From: a virus
Length of the DNA: 28,625 nt
IMG/VR virus record: IMGVR_UViG_3300012936_000120
Span: 1-28,625 of that record
Reading direction: 5' to 3' (one strand)
Program-made: the position numbers and the translations under genes
The notes under the pieces: generated by a model
The model's input: the letters and a program-made list of their open reading frames with translations, nothing else
Told to the model about the DNA's origin: nothing
Databases searched by the model: none
In this document: piece by piece, positions 20,727 through 28,110 of the stretch
How the letters are laid out: the number at the start of each line of letters is the position of its first letter
Position numbering within the stretch: the stretch's first letter is position 1

Positions 20727-21065
20727 ATGAAATCAAACATAAAAAGATTCAAAATTAGTGATGACATTTTTGAGGCTGTTGATAAATGGCCTGATGAACC
20801 ATCAGTTCGTCCAAAAGTAGTTGGAGATAAAATATCATATATCAATTGTGATCCTGAGTATCTTCGTTTCGTAAAGGCTGAAAACGAATGGGCTAAATCA
20901 GTTGGTGAACCAACATATTCTTACTTCGTAACGAGAAGTTTGACATCGGCTTACACTTGGGGATTTGATAACATCGACAAATATGATGCTCAAAAATCTA
21001 AAGTTGTGAACTACAACTTGGATGAGAGATGGGTCGATATAGATTTAGTAAGAGAAATTAATTAG
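20727..21065 (+). CDS. Hypothetical protein under promoter P6
   Basis: ATG 20727 (112 aa) is chosen over ATG 20706 because that earlier codon lies at the expected transcription start and the copied leader carries AAAGGA 8-12 bases before 20727. The same choice applies to the CobT-like gene. The product is acidic with many aromatic residues (WPDEPSVRP, YSYFVTRSLTSAYTWGFDN), no membrane segment or cysteine cluster. It may be an early protein. No family recognised. Confidence 0.6.
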   Translation: MKSNIKRFKISDDIFEAVDKWPDEPSVRPKVVGDKISYINCDPEYLRFVKAENEWAKSVGEPTYSYFVTRSLTSAYTWGFDNIDKYDAQKSKVVNYNLDERWVDIDLVREIN

Positions 21066-21073
21066 GAGATATT

Positions 21074-21517
21074 ATGTCAAAAGAATTGAAAACATTTGAA
21101 AAGAATGGTGGATACTTCATTGATGGAGTAGCCTATATGGATTGTAAAATTACAGGTGAACCTGTACCAAATGTCGCAACAGATATCAAGTCTGTTATTG
21201 GTAGTAGTGCACTAAATGGTATTATGGCCAAACAATTTCCTGAAACAGAAAAACCAAAATACAAACCTACAGGTCGACCTGCTGGTTGGCATTGGATGGC
21301 TGAGTTTGTAGATAAGGATGGTAATGTATTTCACAAGGGTAAAGAACAACCTAAGTTGAAAGGTACACTTCCACCTACAAAGGTTGAACCTAAAAAGAAA
21401 AAGACTAAAAGAAGAACCAAACAACAAATTCTTCTTGATAGACAAAAAGAGAAAAAGGCGGCTTTGAGGAAGGCAGTACAAAAACAAAAAGATTTTATAA
21501 ACAAACATACAGGTTAG
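21074..21517 (+). CDS. Hypothetical protein with basic C-terminal tail
   Basis: A 147-aa protein with AGGAGAT 5-11 bases before ATG 21074. Residues 1-90 look globular (GYFIDGVAYMDCKITGEPVPN; RPAGWHWMAEFVDKDGNVFHKG), and the C-terminal 50 are Lys/Arg-rich helix (KKKKTKRRTKQQILLDRQKEKK). The basic tail suggests nucleic acid binding. Similar 'GRPAGWHWM.EFVD.DGNVFhKG' stretches occur in marine phage unknowns by my recollection. The stop is two bases before the next ATG. Confidence 0.6.
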   Translation: MSKELKTFEKNGGYFIDGVAYMDCKITGEPVPNVATDIKSVIGSSALNGIMAKQFPETEKPKYKPTGRPAGWHWMAEFVDKDGNVFHKGKEQPKLKGTLPPTKVEPKKKKTKRRTKQQILLDRQKEKKAALRKAVQKQKDFINKHTG

Positions 21518-21519
21518 TA

Positions 21520-21702
21520 ATGACAAAGAAAGAATGGTTAGAAGAACAGATTATGTGTGATGAGTGGGGAAGACCACCATCATTAGCTGATGTTCCACTT
21601 ACAATAATGACAAGAAAAGATGCTCTCATCAAACAAGGTGGGGACACTAAATCAATAAACGAACTATGGGAGAAAAGTAAAAATGTCAAAAAAGAAAAGT
21701 AA
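21520..21702 (+). CDS. Hypothetical protein (60 aa)
   Basis: ATG 21520 closely follows the upstream stop (TAGTAATG). The 60-aa product is charged, with an acidic-aromatic start (KKEWLEEQIMCDEWGRPPS) and a basic end. No recognised motif. It overlaps the next small gene by 20 bases. Confidence 0.55.
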   Translation: MTKKEWLEEQIMCDEWGRPPSLADVPLTIMTRKDALIKQGGDTKSINELWEKSKNVKKEK

Positions 21703-21820
21703 GAAAGAAGAGTTTTGGGGTGGATACAAACAATTCACTTTGAAAGATGGTACTAAGTTTTTAGCTCGTGACGAACACGATGCAGAACTATATAGGAGTA
21801 AAGTTGAAACCAGTAATTGA
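21683..21820 (+). CDS. Small basic protein overlapping the deformylase start (45 aa)
   Basis: ATG 21683 opens 45 codons, ending TGA 21820, overlapping the previous gene by 20 bases and the deformylase start by 17. The product has a Lys/Ser-rich start (SKKKSKKEE) and then a compact FWGGYKQFTLKDGTKFLARDEHDAELYRS. No family recognised; kept because it fills a gap and reads like a structured small protein. Confidence 0.5.
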   Translation: MSKKKSKKEEFWGGYKQFTLKDGTKFLARDEHDAELYRSKVETSN

Positions 21821-22430
21821 TTGTAATAAAAATCACAATCCACTAATAAAAAAGAAACTACGGGAGGTGTCAGTTGAAGAGGGATTGGCTATCGCAACGG
21901 AATTATTTCAGATACATAACGAAAGAAAAGACGGTATTGGGTTGGCAGCTAATCAAGTGGGAATTGATGCACAAGTGGCCATTGTCAATGTTCGTGAACC
22001 TTTGGTACTCATCAATCCGAAGATTATATCAAAGGAAACTCCGATTACTTATTATGAAGGTTGTTTATCTTACCCTGGCAAAGGAATACCCACACAAAGG
22101 TATAGGGACATAGTAGTTTCTACTGCACAAGAAGAGAGTCAATGGTACTTTAGTGGTGCTGAAGAAAACTCAGAAGGTAAGAGTGGTTGGGACAAGGGTA
22201 ATATGCAACAAGACCAAGAGAATAGAATATTGGAATCTGTTTGTATACAACACGAAATCGACCACTTGAATGGTATAACGATTCACGATAGAAGAATTGA
22301 CAACACTATTAGAATTGAGAAAAAACCAGGTCGTAATGAAAAGGTAACAATTCAAAAAGGAAATGAAACTCAAATAATGAAATATAAAAAAATACAAAAG
22401 TTTTTGGATGATGGTTGGACTATGGTATGA
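21804..22430 (+). CDS. def: Peptide deformylase
   Basis: A 208-aa deformylase from TTG 21804, chosen because AGGAG (21794-21798) lies 5 bases upstream; the frame opens further upstream at GTG 21768. The three family motifs are complete: GIGLAANQVG (44-53), EGCLS (85-89, metal ligand Cys87) and QHEIDHLNG (149-157, His150, Glu151, His154). The distance from Cys87 to His150 is about 20 residues longer than in E. coli Def (C90, H132), owing to an acidic Gln/Ser/Gly-rich insert (about 109-138). Phage deformylases remove the N-formyl group from new proteins and can sustain translation in infected cells. Confidence 0.93.
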   Translation: MKPVIDCNKNHNPLIKKKLREVSVEEGLAIATELFQIHNERKDGIGLAANQVGIDAQVAIVNVREPLVLINPKIISKETPITYYEGCLSYPGKGIPTQRYRDIVVSTAQEESQWYFSGAEENSEGKSGWDKGNMQQDQENRILESVCIQHEIDHLNGITIHDRRIDNTIRIEKKPGRNEKVTIQKGNETQIMKYKKIQKFLDDGWTMV

Positions 22431-22606
22431 AATCAAAAATAGACCACATAATAATTGACCTAATATTGGAACACTATAATCTGTTATCACTAAAAGGTAA
22501 AAAAGAAATACTAACCGCAGAAGAATTTATGACCATAGTCGAAATTGCAGAACATAAATATTGGAAAAAAATAATGTCATCTGAACACATAGTAGGAGAA
22601 TCCTAA
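22427..22606 (+). CDS. Hypothetical helical protein (59 aa)
   Basis: ATG 22427 overlaps the deformylase stop (ATGA). The 59-aa product is helical (KIDHIIIDLILEHYNLLSLKGKKEIL; EEFMTIVEIAEHKYWKKIM). No cysteine or membrane span. It ends with AGGAG for the following gene. A frame start at 22415 exists but lies inside the deformylase gene. Confidence 0.55.
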   Translation: MKSKIDHIIIDLILEHYNLLSLKGKKEILTAEEFMTIVEIAEHKYWKKIMSSEHIVGES

Positions 22607-22992
22607 TGAAAAAAATAAATCTATCTATACTACATCTACTAATAGTAATTGTTACTTTTATGTTTACTTTTGCAAAAGGACAAGACAGTTATAGTAGAAG
22701 ATACGAAACACCAATTCTATTATCGGAACACAATCAATCTACAGACCGACCTGAAATTATAGCATATCAGTTAGTACCAGGACGAGATAACTATTGTCAT
22801 TTTGAAATTCAAATCGTAGAGGGTTTTGGTTGGAATGATATACCAGATTATCAACGAGAAGAAACAAAAGAAATTATTATAGATAGAATTGTATTTGAAG
22901 AAATAAATCCTTGGGCTGTAAATGATATGTTTTACATAGACGAGAAACCATATTATTTACTTCGTATACCATTTCAAGGATGGGAGTGGTAA
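22606..22992 (+). CDS. Exported protein with signal peptide
   Basis: A 128-aa product with a signal peptide: KK start, hydrophobic LSILHLLIVIVTFMFTFA and likely cleavage near AKG/QD (about residue 25). AGTAGGAG lies 5-10 bases before the ATG, which overlaps the previous stop (TAATG). The mature part is an acidic, beta-rich domain with one Cys (YCHFEIQIVEGFGWNDIPD) and an IPFQGWEW end. It would be periplasmic or on the outer membrane. No family recognised. Confidence 0.6.
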   Translation: MKKINLSILHLLIVIVTFMFTFAKGQDSYSRRYETPILLSEHNQSTDRPEIIAYQLVPGRDNYCHFEIQIVEGFGWNDIPDYQREETKEIIIDRIVFEEINPWAVNDMFYIDEKPYYLLRIPFQGWEW

Positions 22993-22993
22993 G

Positions 22994-23308
22994 ATGCAAA
23001 GAATAGACCATATAGCAATTCAAGTTGATAATGTAAAGGAATCTGTTGCTTGGTATATGGACAATTATGATTGTATGATTATATATTGTGATGATACTTG
23101 GGCTATGTTACAATGGGATAATATAAAATTAGCACTTGTGGTTGATGATGAACATCCATTTCACATTGCTTTTGAAACTGAAGACTTGGGACCATTGGGT
23201 GGTGTATTACATCGTGATGGTAGTATCAGTAGATATATTGATGACCCAAGTGGTAATAAAATTGAACTAATAAAATATCCAATAAAGGTGAATGATGAAA
23301 AAAGATAA
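22994..23308 (+). CDS. VOC (glyoxalase/bleomycin-resistance fold) protein
   Basis: A 104-aa protein with the VOC pattern: MQRIDHIAIQVDNVKESVAWY (betas 1 and helix), DTWAMLQWDNIKLALVV, HPFHIAFE and DDPSGNKIELIKYP. The metal-binding-type residues are His6, His in HPFHIAF and Glu in KIELI. One VOC half-repeat dimerises to form the active site. Similar 'D.TWA...W' VOC proteins are common in marine T4-like phages; substrate unknown. Its end overlaps the next gene by 17 bases. Confidence 0.8.
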   Translation: MQRIDHIAIQVDNVKESVAWYMDNYDCMIIYCDDTWAMLQWDNIKLALVVDDEHPFHIAFETEDLGPLGGVLHRDGSISRYIDDPSGNKIELIKYPIKVNDEKR

Positions 23309-23567
23309 TGAAAGAAAGATACTAAGATTACTTAGAAATATGGAAGAAACAACTGATAAAATTTTTGAAGTACTACATAGAATTGAACTAAAATTTATAG
23401 ATGATGATATAGAAAAAAATTCTAAAAAATGGGAAAAAGATAAAAATAATATTTATGAGAGTCCAGATAATGGACACACTATTTATAAAAGGAAGTCTGG
23501 AGAAGACAAAAGATATTTAATAAATGATGAGGGAATGTACCCTTGGCATAAAAATGGAGAGGAGTAA
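23292..23567 (+). CDS. Hypothetical charged protein
   Basis: This 91-aa protein starts at ATG 23292 or the adjacent ATG 23295, with AAAGGTGA just before. It is highly charged and helical to residue 45 (NERKILRLLRNMEETTDKIFE), then a loop-rich end (SPDNGHTIYKRKSGEDKRY). No cysteine or membrane segment. No family recognised. Confidence 0.55.
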   Translation: MMKKDNERKILRLLRNMEETTDKIFEVLHRIELKFIDDDIEKNSKKWEKDKNNIYESPDNGHTIYKRKSGEDKRYLINDEGMYPWHKNGEE

Positions 23568-23570
23568 GTT

Positions 23571-23720
23571 ATGGGTAGACCAAAGAAAACTACTACTAAA
23601 AGAAAGTATACTCGTAGAAAAAATATAGTTGGAAACTTTAGAGGTTCTGAAGATATTTTTATGACAAAAGTTAGAGATGGGTTACTTGAATTTTTGAAGT
23701 CACCATTTACTGGAAAGTAA
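23571..23720 (+). CDS. Small basic protein (49 aa)
   Basis: GAGGAG ends 5 bases before ATG 23571, which makes this short gene well supported. The product has an Arg/Lys/Thr-rich N-terminus (GRPKKTTTKRKYTRRKN) and a more hydrophobic end (FMTKVRDGLLEFLKSPF). It could be DNA/RNA binding or an AT-hook-like protein (GRPKK resembles an AT-hook core). Function unknown. Confidence 0.6.
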   Translation: MGRPKKTTTKRKYTRRKNIVGNFRGSEDIFMTKVRDGLLEFLKSPFTGK

Positions 23721-23723
23721 GAT

Positions 23724-23963
23724 ATGATAATAAAGATATTGAAAGGAATAAAGAATGCAGTAGACCCAAACTATTGGGCTAGTAGGATAGGTGAAAAGAG
23801 TGGTCTATATGATAAGGCTAGAAACTCTAAGACTCGTCAATGGGCTGATAACTTAGAAGGTTGGAAATGGTGGGTTTGGCAAATAGTCGGTGGTTTAGTA
23901 GGTGTAATTATAATAGAGTTCTTACTGAATAAGGTAGGGATGACAATGTTACCTTGGAGATAA
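23724..23963 (+). CDS. Membrane protein (79 aa)
   Basis: ATG 23724 follows GGAAAGTAAG, with 3 bases between genes. A basic, soluble N-terminal half (KILKGIKNAVDPNYW...) is followed by aromatic NLEGWKWWVWQ and one hydrophobic span (about 50-68, IVGGLVGVIIIEFLL). Positive residues before the span suggest the N-terminus is cytoplasmic. It opens a run of membrane miniproteins. No family recognised. Confidence 0.6.
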   Translation: MIIKILKGIKNAVDPNYWASRIGEKSGLYDKARNSKTRQWADNLEGWKWWVWQIVGGLVGVIIIEFLLNKVGMTMLPWR

Positions 23964-23964
23964 A

Positions 23965-24045
23965 ATGAATTTTATAATTTTTATTGTAGTTAGTTTGGCA
24001 GTAATATGGGGTATTTTAGAATACTTCGGAGTTGGAGATAAATAA
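23965..24045 (+). CDS. Membrane miniprotein (26 aa)
   Basis: ATG 23965 has TTGGAGATA ahead (GGAG 23956-23959), with the same GGAGATAA leader as the two following genes. The product is MNFIIFIVVSLAVIWGILEY plus a short GVGDK tail, one hydrophobic span. Overlaps the next ATG by one base (TAATG). It is short enough that only the ribosome-binding site and the context support it. Confidence 0.5.
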   Translation: MNFIIFIVVSLAVIWGILEYFGVGDK

Positions 24046-24119
24046 TGGTGTATTTAATAGGTGGTATAGCATTATTCAGTTTGATAATGGCAGTTAAATT
24101 ATTATTGGAGATAAAATGA
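24045..24119 (+). CDS. Membrane miniprotein (24 aa)
   Basis: The product is a hydrophobic peptide (MVYLIGGIALFSLIMAVKLL then LEIK). Upstream is TTGGAGATAAATA, containing GGAG 8 bases before the ATG. It overlaps the next ATG by 4 bases. The repeated TTGGAGATAAA before three successive starts favours real translation. Confidence 0.45.
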   Translation: MVYLIGGIALFSLIMAVKLLLEIK

Positions 24120-24706
24120 TATTAGATAGTTTATTAGCAGGTGTAATGTTATTCAGTTCATTTGCTGCTCGTACACCAAATGTACAACCAAATCCTGATG
24201 ACTACGAAGTTAGTATTGGAATAAGTAAAGATAACTTTTATTTCAACCGACAATGGGAAAGAGAACTTGGAGAGTTTTATATAGACGATTTGTTTTGGGT
24301 AAAAATTGACAATGGTATATACTTTAAACCAGAGTATATGAATAAAGAAAGTCAAGGTGTAAGATATCTAAAGATTGACTCAAGACGAAGTTGGAAAGGA
24401 CTTTCTTTTGGATTCACAAGTCGTAATAGTGATGAGAATGTGTTCAGTAAAAACTTTGAAACATTCGTATCATTTGGTGGTAGTACGAAGAAAAAGTATT
24501 GGGATAAAGTAGATGTTGAATTTTCATTTGATGGATATTTTCCACCAAGTCAAGATGATGGTAGAGACACTTTTGAGTTTGAAAACAAATTCAAAACATC
24601 ATATCCATTGACAGAAAAAATACGATTATATAATACTGGTGAGATTTCCAAACTACAAGGTAAAGAATTTTATAAAGCTAAAATTGGTATTGAGGTAACA
24701 TTATGA
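24116..24706 (+). CDS. Exported beta-rich protein, possible outer-membrane barrel
   Basis: ATG 24116 (196 aa) has TTGGAGATAAA 4-14 bases upstream. The N-terminus is signal-like (MILDSLLAGVMLFSSFAA, cleavage near residue 19). The rest alternates aromatic and polar residues in many short strands (VSIGISKDNFYF, GIYFKPEYM, GLSFGFTSR, VDVEFSFDGYF, KAKIGIEVTL) and shows no cysteine. This fits an 8-strand barrel, but the C-terminal residue is Leu rather than the usual Phe/Trp. A role at the outer membrane, such as superinfection exclusion, is an inference only. Confidence 0.55.
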   Translation: MILDSLLAGVMLFSSFAARTPNVQPNPDDYEVSIGISKDNFYFNRQWERELGEFYIDDLFWVKIDNGIYFKPEYMNKESQGVRYLKIDSRRSWKGLSFGFTSRNSDENVFSKNFETFVSFGGSTKKKYWDKVDVEFSFDGYFPPSQDDGRDTFEFENKFKTSYPLTEKIRLYNTGEISKLQGKEFYKAKIGIEVTL

Positions 24707-25248
24707 AGAATGCAATTGTGTTAGTGTTGTCAATCATTGTGTCCGTAATAGTTGGATTACAAATGGGATTACAACAAGTAAAGAAACAAACATCTGAATG
24801 GGATGTTAGATATAAAGAGATAGATGAAAAGGTATCTGCATTTGTAGATGTCTCGAATCCAAAGACTATTCGTTTATACACAAATGAGTTGAGAAGTATA
24901 TTGGATAATATGACAAGACTATCTAAGATTGTTGATAAAGGACAAGAGATTGATGAAGCTCTTGATAAGATACTTAGTGGTATTGATGACCTTGAAAAAC
25001 AATGGGACATTACACTCGACAATGATTTGAAGATGAAAGAAACTATTGAGGTTGTAAACAATCATATCAAAGATGTTGATAGTAGAGTTAGTACTCGTTT
25101 GGGTAATGTATTGGATAAAGAACTTGATGAAATTGATACGAGAATAGACAAACAATTTGACCAAATAGAAAATGATTTGAGAGACATCAGAAATATGCTA
25201 ACTCAAATTGAAAATTCCAAAGTTGGAAAGAAAATATTTAATGATTAG
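24703..25248 (+). CDS. Membrane-anchored coiled-coil protein
   Basis: A 181-aa protein from an ATGA overlap. The N-terminal span (NAIVLVLSIIVSVIVGLQMG, about 3-22) anchors a long, acidic coiled-coil ectodomain with repeated Ile/Leu heptads (EIDTRIDKQFDQIENDLRDI). Such a single N-terminal anchor plus long coiled coil resembles an i-spanin (Rz-like) and other periplasmic phage rods, but no o-spanin lipoprotein box is seen next to it. Its stop overlaps the next miniprotein by 8 bases. Confidence 0.6.
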   Translation: MKNAIVLVLSIIVSVIVGLQMGLQQVKKQTSEWDVRYKEIDEKVSAFVDVSNPKTIRLYTNELRSILDNMTRLSKIVDKGQEIDEALDKILSGIDDLEKQWDITLDNDLKMKETIEVVNNHIKDVDSRVSTRLGNVLDKELDEIDTRIDKQFDQIENDLRDIRNMLTQIENSKVGKKIFND

Positions 25249-25360
25249 AAACTTACCAGATGATGAAAAAATTCAATACATTATAATCGGTATATGTATC
25301 GGTGTAGGGTTAGGATATATGATTGCAATGTGGTTAGTTTCGTTGGAGATGTATGGGTAG
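25241..25360 (+). CDS. Membrane miniprotein (39 aa)
   Basis: The ATG lies in the end of the coiled-coil gene, with AAAGAAAA upstream. The product has a charged start (IRNLPDDEKIQ) followed by one span (about 12-37) with a glycine-rich GxxxG-type face (IGICIGVGLGYM), which favours helix packing and oligomers. No cleavage site. Function unknown. Confidence 0.5.
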   Translation: MIRNLPDDEKIQYIIIGICIGVGLGYMIAMWLVSLEMYG

Positions 25361-25496
25361 ATTAGGAGATTGGGATAAGGTCGATAGAAAAAAACGACCT
25401 ATAAAATTTACAAAACAAGATGAGTTTTGGGAATACTTTAAAATGTTTATATATATTTTATTGGCAGGAGTTTATTGTTACTATTTATTTGTATAA
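25353..25496 (+). CDS. Membrane miniprotein (47 aa)
   Basis: ATG 25353 follows TTGGAGATGT (GGAG 25345-25348) and overlaps the previous gene by 8 bases. A basic, soluble N-terminus (GRLGDWDKVDRKKRPIKF) precedes a C-terminal span (about 30-47, MFIYILLAGVYCYYLFV). It is therefore likely tail-anchored with the N-terminus in the cytoplasm. Unknown function. Confidence 0.5.
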   Translation: MGRLGDWDKVDRKKRPIKFTKQDEFWEYFKMFIYILLAGVYCYYLFV

Positions 25497-25511
25497 AAAT
25501 ATAAAGGTTAT

Positions 25512-26750
25512 ATGAAAGAAAATCTTACATTTGACGATATAAATATCGTACCAAAATATTCAGAGTTGAAATCTCGACAAGATGTAAACCTAAATACAAA
25601 TTTTACAAAGAAAACAACTCTACATAGAACACCAATAGTTGCAGCACCAATGGATACTATTTGTGAATATCAAATGGCAAATCAACTATTAGACCAAGGT
25701 AGTGTTGGTGTTTTACATAGATTTCGTAGTATTGAAAAACAAGCAAAAGACATGAAGAGACTCTGGAATAAATGGGATAGTTGGTATAATATAGGTAATC
25801 CTGAGAAAGATAGAACCGACCATACACAAGTATATGCAGACTGGTATGAAAGGATTAGAGAAACTTACTGGAAAAATCCACCAACAAAATCTGATTACGA
25901 AGACCTACATGAACTACTTTGGTTCGCAGATGAGGCTCAAAAAGATGAAGACTTTTGGACAACGAGACCTTTATGTGCAGCAGTTGGTGTAACTGGTGAC
26001 TATATGGAGAGAGCTCAAGAATTAGTAAACAATGGTTGCAATGTACTACTTATAGATGTGGCACATGGTCATCATAAATTAGTCAAAGAAGCCATTAGGA
26101 GAATAAAGAATGAAACAAATGTGGAAGTCATCGCAGGAAGTATCGCCACTAAGAGAGCAGCGGAGCATCTTATTGAGTGGGGAGCGGACGCTCTTAGAGT
26201 TGGTATCGGAAATGGGTCTCTCTGCGAGACGAGAATCAGGACTGGTGTCGGAGTACCTCAAGTTAGTGCTCTTATTGATGTTTGTTCCGTTGCTAACGAT
26301 AATAGTGTTCCTGTCATCTCTGATGGTGGTATTCGGTATGTGGGTGATGTGGCTAAGTCATTGGGTCTTGGAGCCGACTCGGTCATGGTTGGGTCGTTAC
26401 TTTCGGGGACAAAAGAAACACCAGGAGAAATAATTAAGCAAGGAGAATGGCCAAATGAAAGACTTTACAAGAAGTATAGAGGAAGTGCCTCACTTGATAG
26501 TAAGTTGGACAGAGGAGAATCTAATAATATTGAAGGAAACTCTAAAATCATTGAGTACAAAGGTAAGGTCTTCCGTATCATATCTGATATTCGTGATGGT
26601 CTTCGCTCATCTTTTTCTTATGTTGGGGCGAGTGATTTATTGGATTTTCAAGCAAGTGTAAGTTTGTTAGGACTACACAAGCGGGTCAAGTTGAAGCAAA
26701 ACCCCATCTCTTGGGTTAAGGAAGACGAGGACGATATAAATTTCGTATGA
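25512..26750 (+). CDS. IMP dehydrogenase / GMP reductase family enzyme
   Basis: A 412-aa (beta/alpha)8 barrel. Motifs: [10 protein letters not shown] (5-14), APMDT (45-49), a long helical insert (about 75-155) in place of the CBS pair, [33 protein letters not shown] with catalytic Cys238 (usual Thr after Cys is Glu), [27 protein letters not shown] (IMPDH-like), YRGSAS and [13 protein letters not shown] (closer to GMP reductase). The mixed signals prevent a firm choice: IMPDH makes XMP for guanine synthesis, GMPR goes back to IMP. G+C rises from about 32% before 26110 to about 43% after it. No strong Shine-Dalgarno beyond AAAGG. Confidence 0.85.
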   Translation: MKENLTFDDINIVPKYSELKSRQDVNLNTNFTKKTTLHRTPIVAAPMDTICEYQMANQLLDQGSVGVLHRFRSIEKQAKDMKRLWNKWDSWYNIGNPEKDRTDHTQVYADWYERIRETYWKNPPTKSDYEDLHELLWFADEAQKDEDFWTTRPLCAAVGVTGDYMERAQELVNNGCNVLLIDVAHGHHKLVKEAIRRIKNETNVEVIAGSIATKRAAEHLIEWGADALRVGIGNGSLCETRIRTGVGVPQVSALIDVCSVANDNSVPVISDGGIRYVGDVAKSLGLGADSVMVGSLLSGTKETPGEIIKQGEWPNERLYKKYRGSASLDSKLDRGESNNIEGNSKIIEYKGKVFRIISDIRDGLRSSFSYVGASDLLDFQASVSLLGLHKRVKLKQNPISWVKEDEDDINFV

Positions 26751-26986
26751 AAGGATTTTTTCAAATATTCTTATCGTGGTTAGTAGTAGTTTATTTTGTA
26801 TGGATATTCTACGAATATTTTTTTAGAGTAAAGTTTAATCTCGTTGAATTAAATTATCTTGAGATTATGTTGATTCACTTTGTGTTTAGGTACTTTTTTT
26901 TATGGACTAAACCAACAAGATTTAATAGTGGTAATTTTGAAAAATTACCAATGAAAGATTTTTTTAACAAAATAAATAAGAGGTGA
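26747..26986 (+). CDS. Membrane protein (79 aa)
   Basis: ATG 26747 overlaps the IMPDH-family stop (ATGA). Two hydrophobic stretches (about 3-24 and 36-53, with many Phe/Tyr/Trp) are followed by a basic tail ending DFFNKINKR. Composition falls back to the AT-rich norm right at the gene boundary. No family recognised. Confidence 0.55.
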   Translation: MKGFFQIFLSWLVVVYFVWIFYEYFFRVKFNLVELNYLEIMLIHFVFRYFFLWTKPTRFNSGNFEKLPMKDFFNKINKR

Positions 26987-26988
26987 TA

Positions 26989-27621
26989 ATGGGTTTATAT
27001 GACGACAGACCAGAACCAAAACAAGAAACAGAACAAACTACTACAGATGATTCTGTTAGTGTTGCAATGGCAATGGAATTTCCATTTAGGTTGTTAGAAT
27101 GGGGAATTGATGCAGAATCAAATATAATATATTTATCTGATGAGATTACAGAACATACACTACCAGAAATGATACAAAAGTTCAGAACAGTGCTTAGATT
27201 TAATGACCCATCAGAAGAAAAGAAACCAATTAATCTAATGATAAATTGTTTGGGTGGAGATTTAATTTCTACACTTGGAATAATTGATTATATAAACTCA
27301 CTTGACAGACCAGTAAATACAATATGTAGAGGTGGAGCAATGTCAGCAGCAGCAGTGATATTGACTTGTGGAACTGGAAAAAGATATATGAGTCCTAATA
27401 GCACTGTGATGTTTCATGAGGGTAGTATGATGGAGATGGGAAGAGTTACTGATGTAAAAAATTCTATAAAGTGGAGTGAAGTGTTACTTGAAAAAATATA
27501 CGGATTACTTGCAGATAAAACAAAAGAAGACACAGAATTTTGGAAAAAAACACTACAAGCAGATACTTATTTAACGGCAGAGGAATGTATAAAATTAGGA
27601 GTGATTGATGAAATTATCTGA
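26989..27621 (+). CDS. clpP: ClpP-like serine protease
   Basis: ATG 26989 (210 aa), with AGAGGTGA just before; a longer start at ATG 26983 is weaker. The catalytic triad is complete: Ser119 in CRGGAMSAAA, His143 in VMFHEG and Asp192 in QADTYLTAEE, and the order and spacing agree with ClpP. The LMINCLGGDLISTLGIIDYI loop and NSTVMFHEG strand match the family. An acidic, polar N-terminal extension (about 30 aa) precedes the domain. Phage ClpP proteins are common in marine T4-like phages, possibly for protein turnover or capsid maturation, but no Clp ATPase is in the window. Confidence 0.9.
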   Translation: MGLYDDRPEPKQETEQTTTDDSVSVAMAMEFPFRLLEWGIDAESNIIYLSDEITEHTLPEMIQKFRTVLRFNDPSEEKKPINLMINCLGGDLISTLGIIDYINSLDRPVNTICRGGAMSAAAVILTCGTGKRYMSPNSTVMFHEGSMMEMGRVTDVKNSIKWSEVLLEKIYGLLADKTKEDTEFWKKTLQADTYLTAEECIKLGVIDEII

Positions 27622-27955
27622 TATTTATAGTAATATGGAAAATGATGATATATTAGAATCAAATCTTTTACTTGAAAAGATACAACTACAACAGAAATAC
27701 CTGACAAATCTTATGAATGATATGGGTAGAGAACTAAATATGCTTGTTTCTGTATCAAGAGCATTTCTCACTATTTTGAAAGCAGCAAATCTAACAGATG
27801 ATGCTGAATTTGAGTCACTCGTTAACACACATCATAAATCAATTGAAAAGATAATGGACGATGAAAACAAAAGATATGGTAAAATTATATCTGAGTTAAA
27901 AGAGGTGAATGAACAGATAGCAATGATAAATGGTGGAACATATGGAGAATCATAG
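27608..27955 (+). CDS. Hypothetical helical protein after ClpP
   Basis: ATG 27608 (115 aa) has AGGAG (27597-27601) 6 bases upstream; the TTG at 27605 is less likely. It overlaps the ClpP gene by 14 bases, so it is coupled. Sequence is a long helical coiled coil (SNLLLEKIQLQQKYLTNLM; KIISELKEVNEQIAM) with few aromatics. It may be an adaptor for the protease, inferred from position only. Confidence 0.6.
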   Translation: MKLSDIYSNMENDDILESNLLLEKIQLQQKYLTNLMNDMGRELNMLVSVSRAFLTILKAANLTDDAEFESLVNTHHKSIEKIMDDENKRYGKIISELKEVNEQIAMINGGTYGES

Positions 27956-28089
27956 TGGATACCGAATGGATTATAAATACATTGTTAGAAGCAATGGAAG
28001 AGGATGAATGGGAGTTGGTACAAGAAGTTATTGATTACATAAAAGAAGAAGGAGAGGACGATTTATATTTTCCCCCTATTGAAGAATAA
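27955..28089 (+). CDS. Small acidic protein (44 aa, GTG start)
   Basis: GTG 27955 shares its first base with the previous stop (TAGTG), with GGAG 6-9 bases upstream. The product is very acidic (NTLLEAMEEDEWELVQEVI, then KEEGEDDLYFPPIEE). A TATAAATA string falls inside it and is probably coincidental. Function unknown. Confidence 0.5.
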   Translation: MDTEWIINTLLEAMEEDEWELVQEVIDYIKEEGEDDLYFPPIEE

Positions 28090-28110
28090 AATAAAACGAA
28101 AGAGGTTACA

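Noticed and set aside
27968-27978. T4-type late promoter-like TATAAATA
   Set aside because: It lies inside a coding frame and no gene start follows at a suitable distance; a similar string in the IMPDH-family gene near 25540 is also internal.
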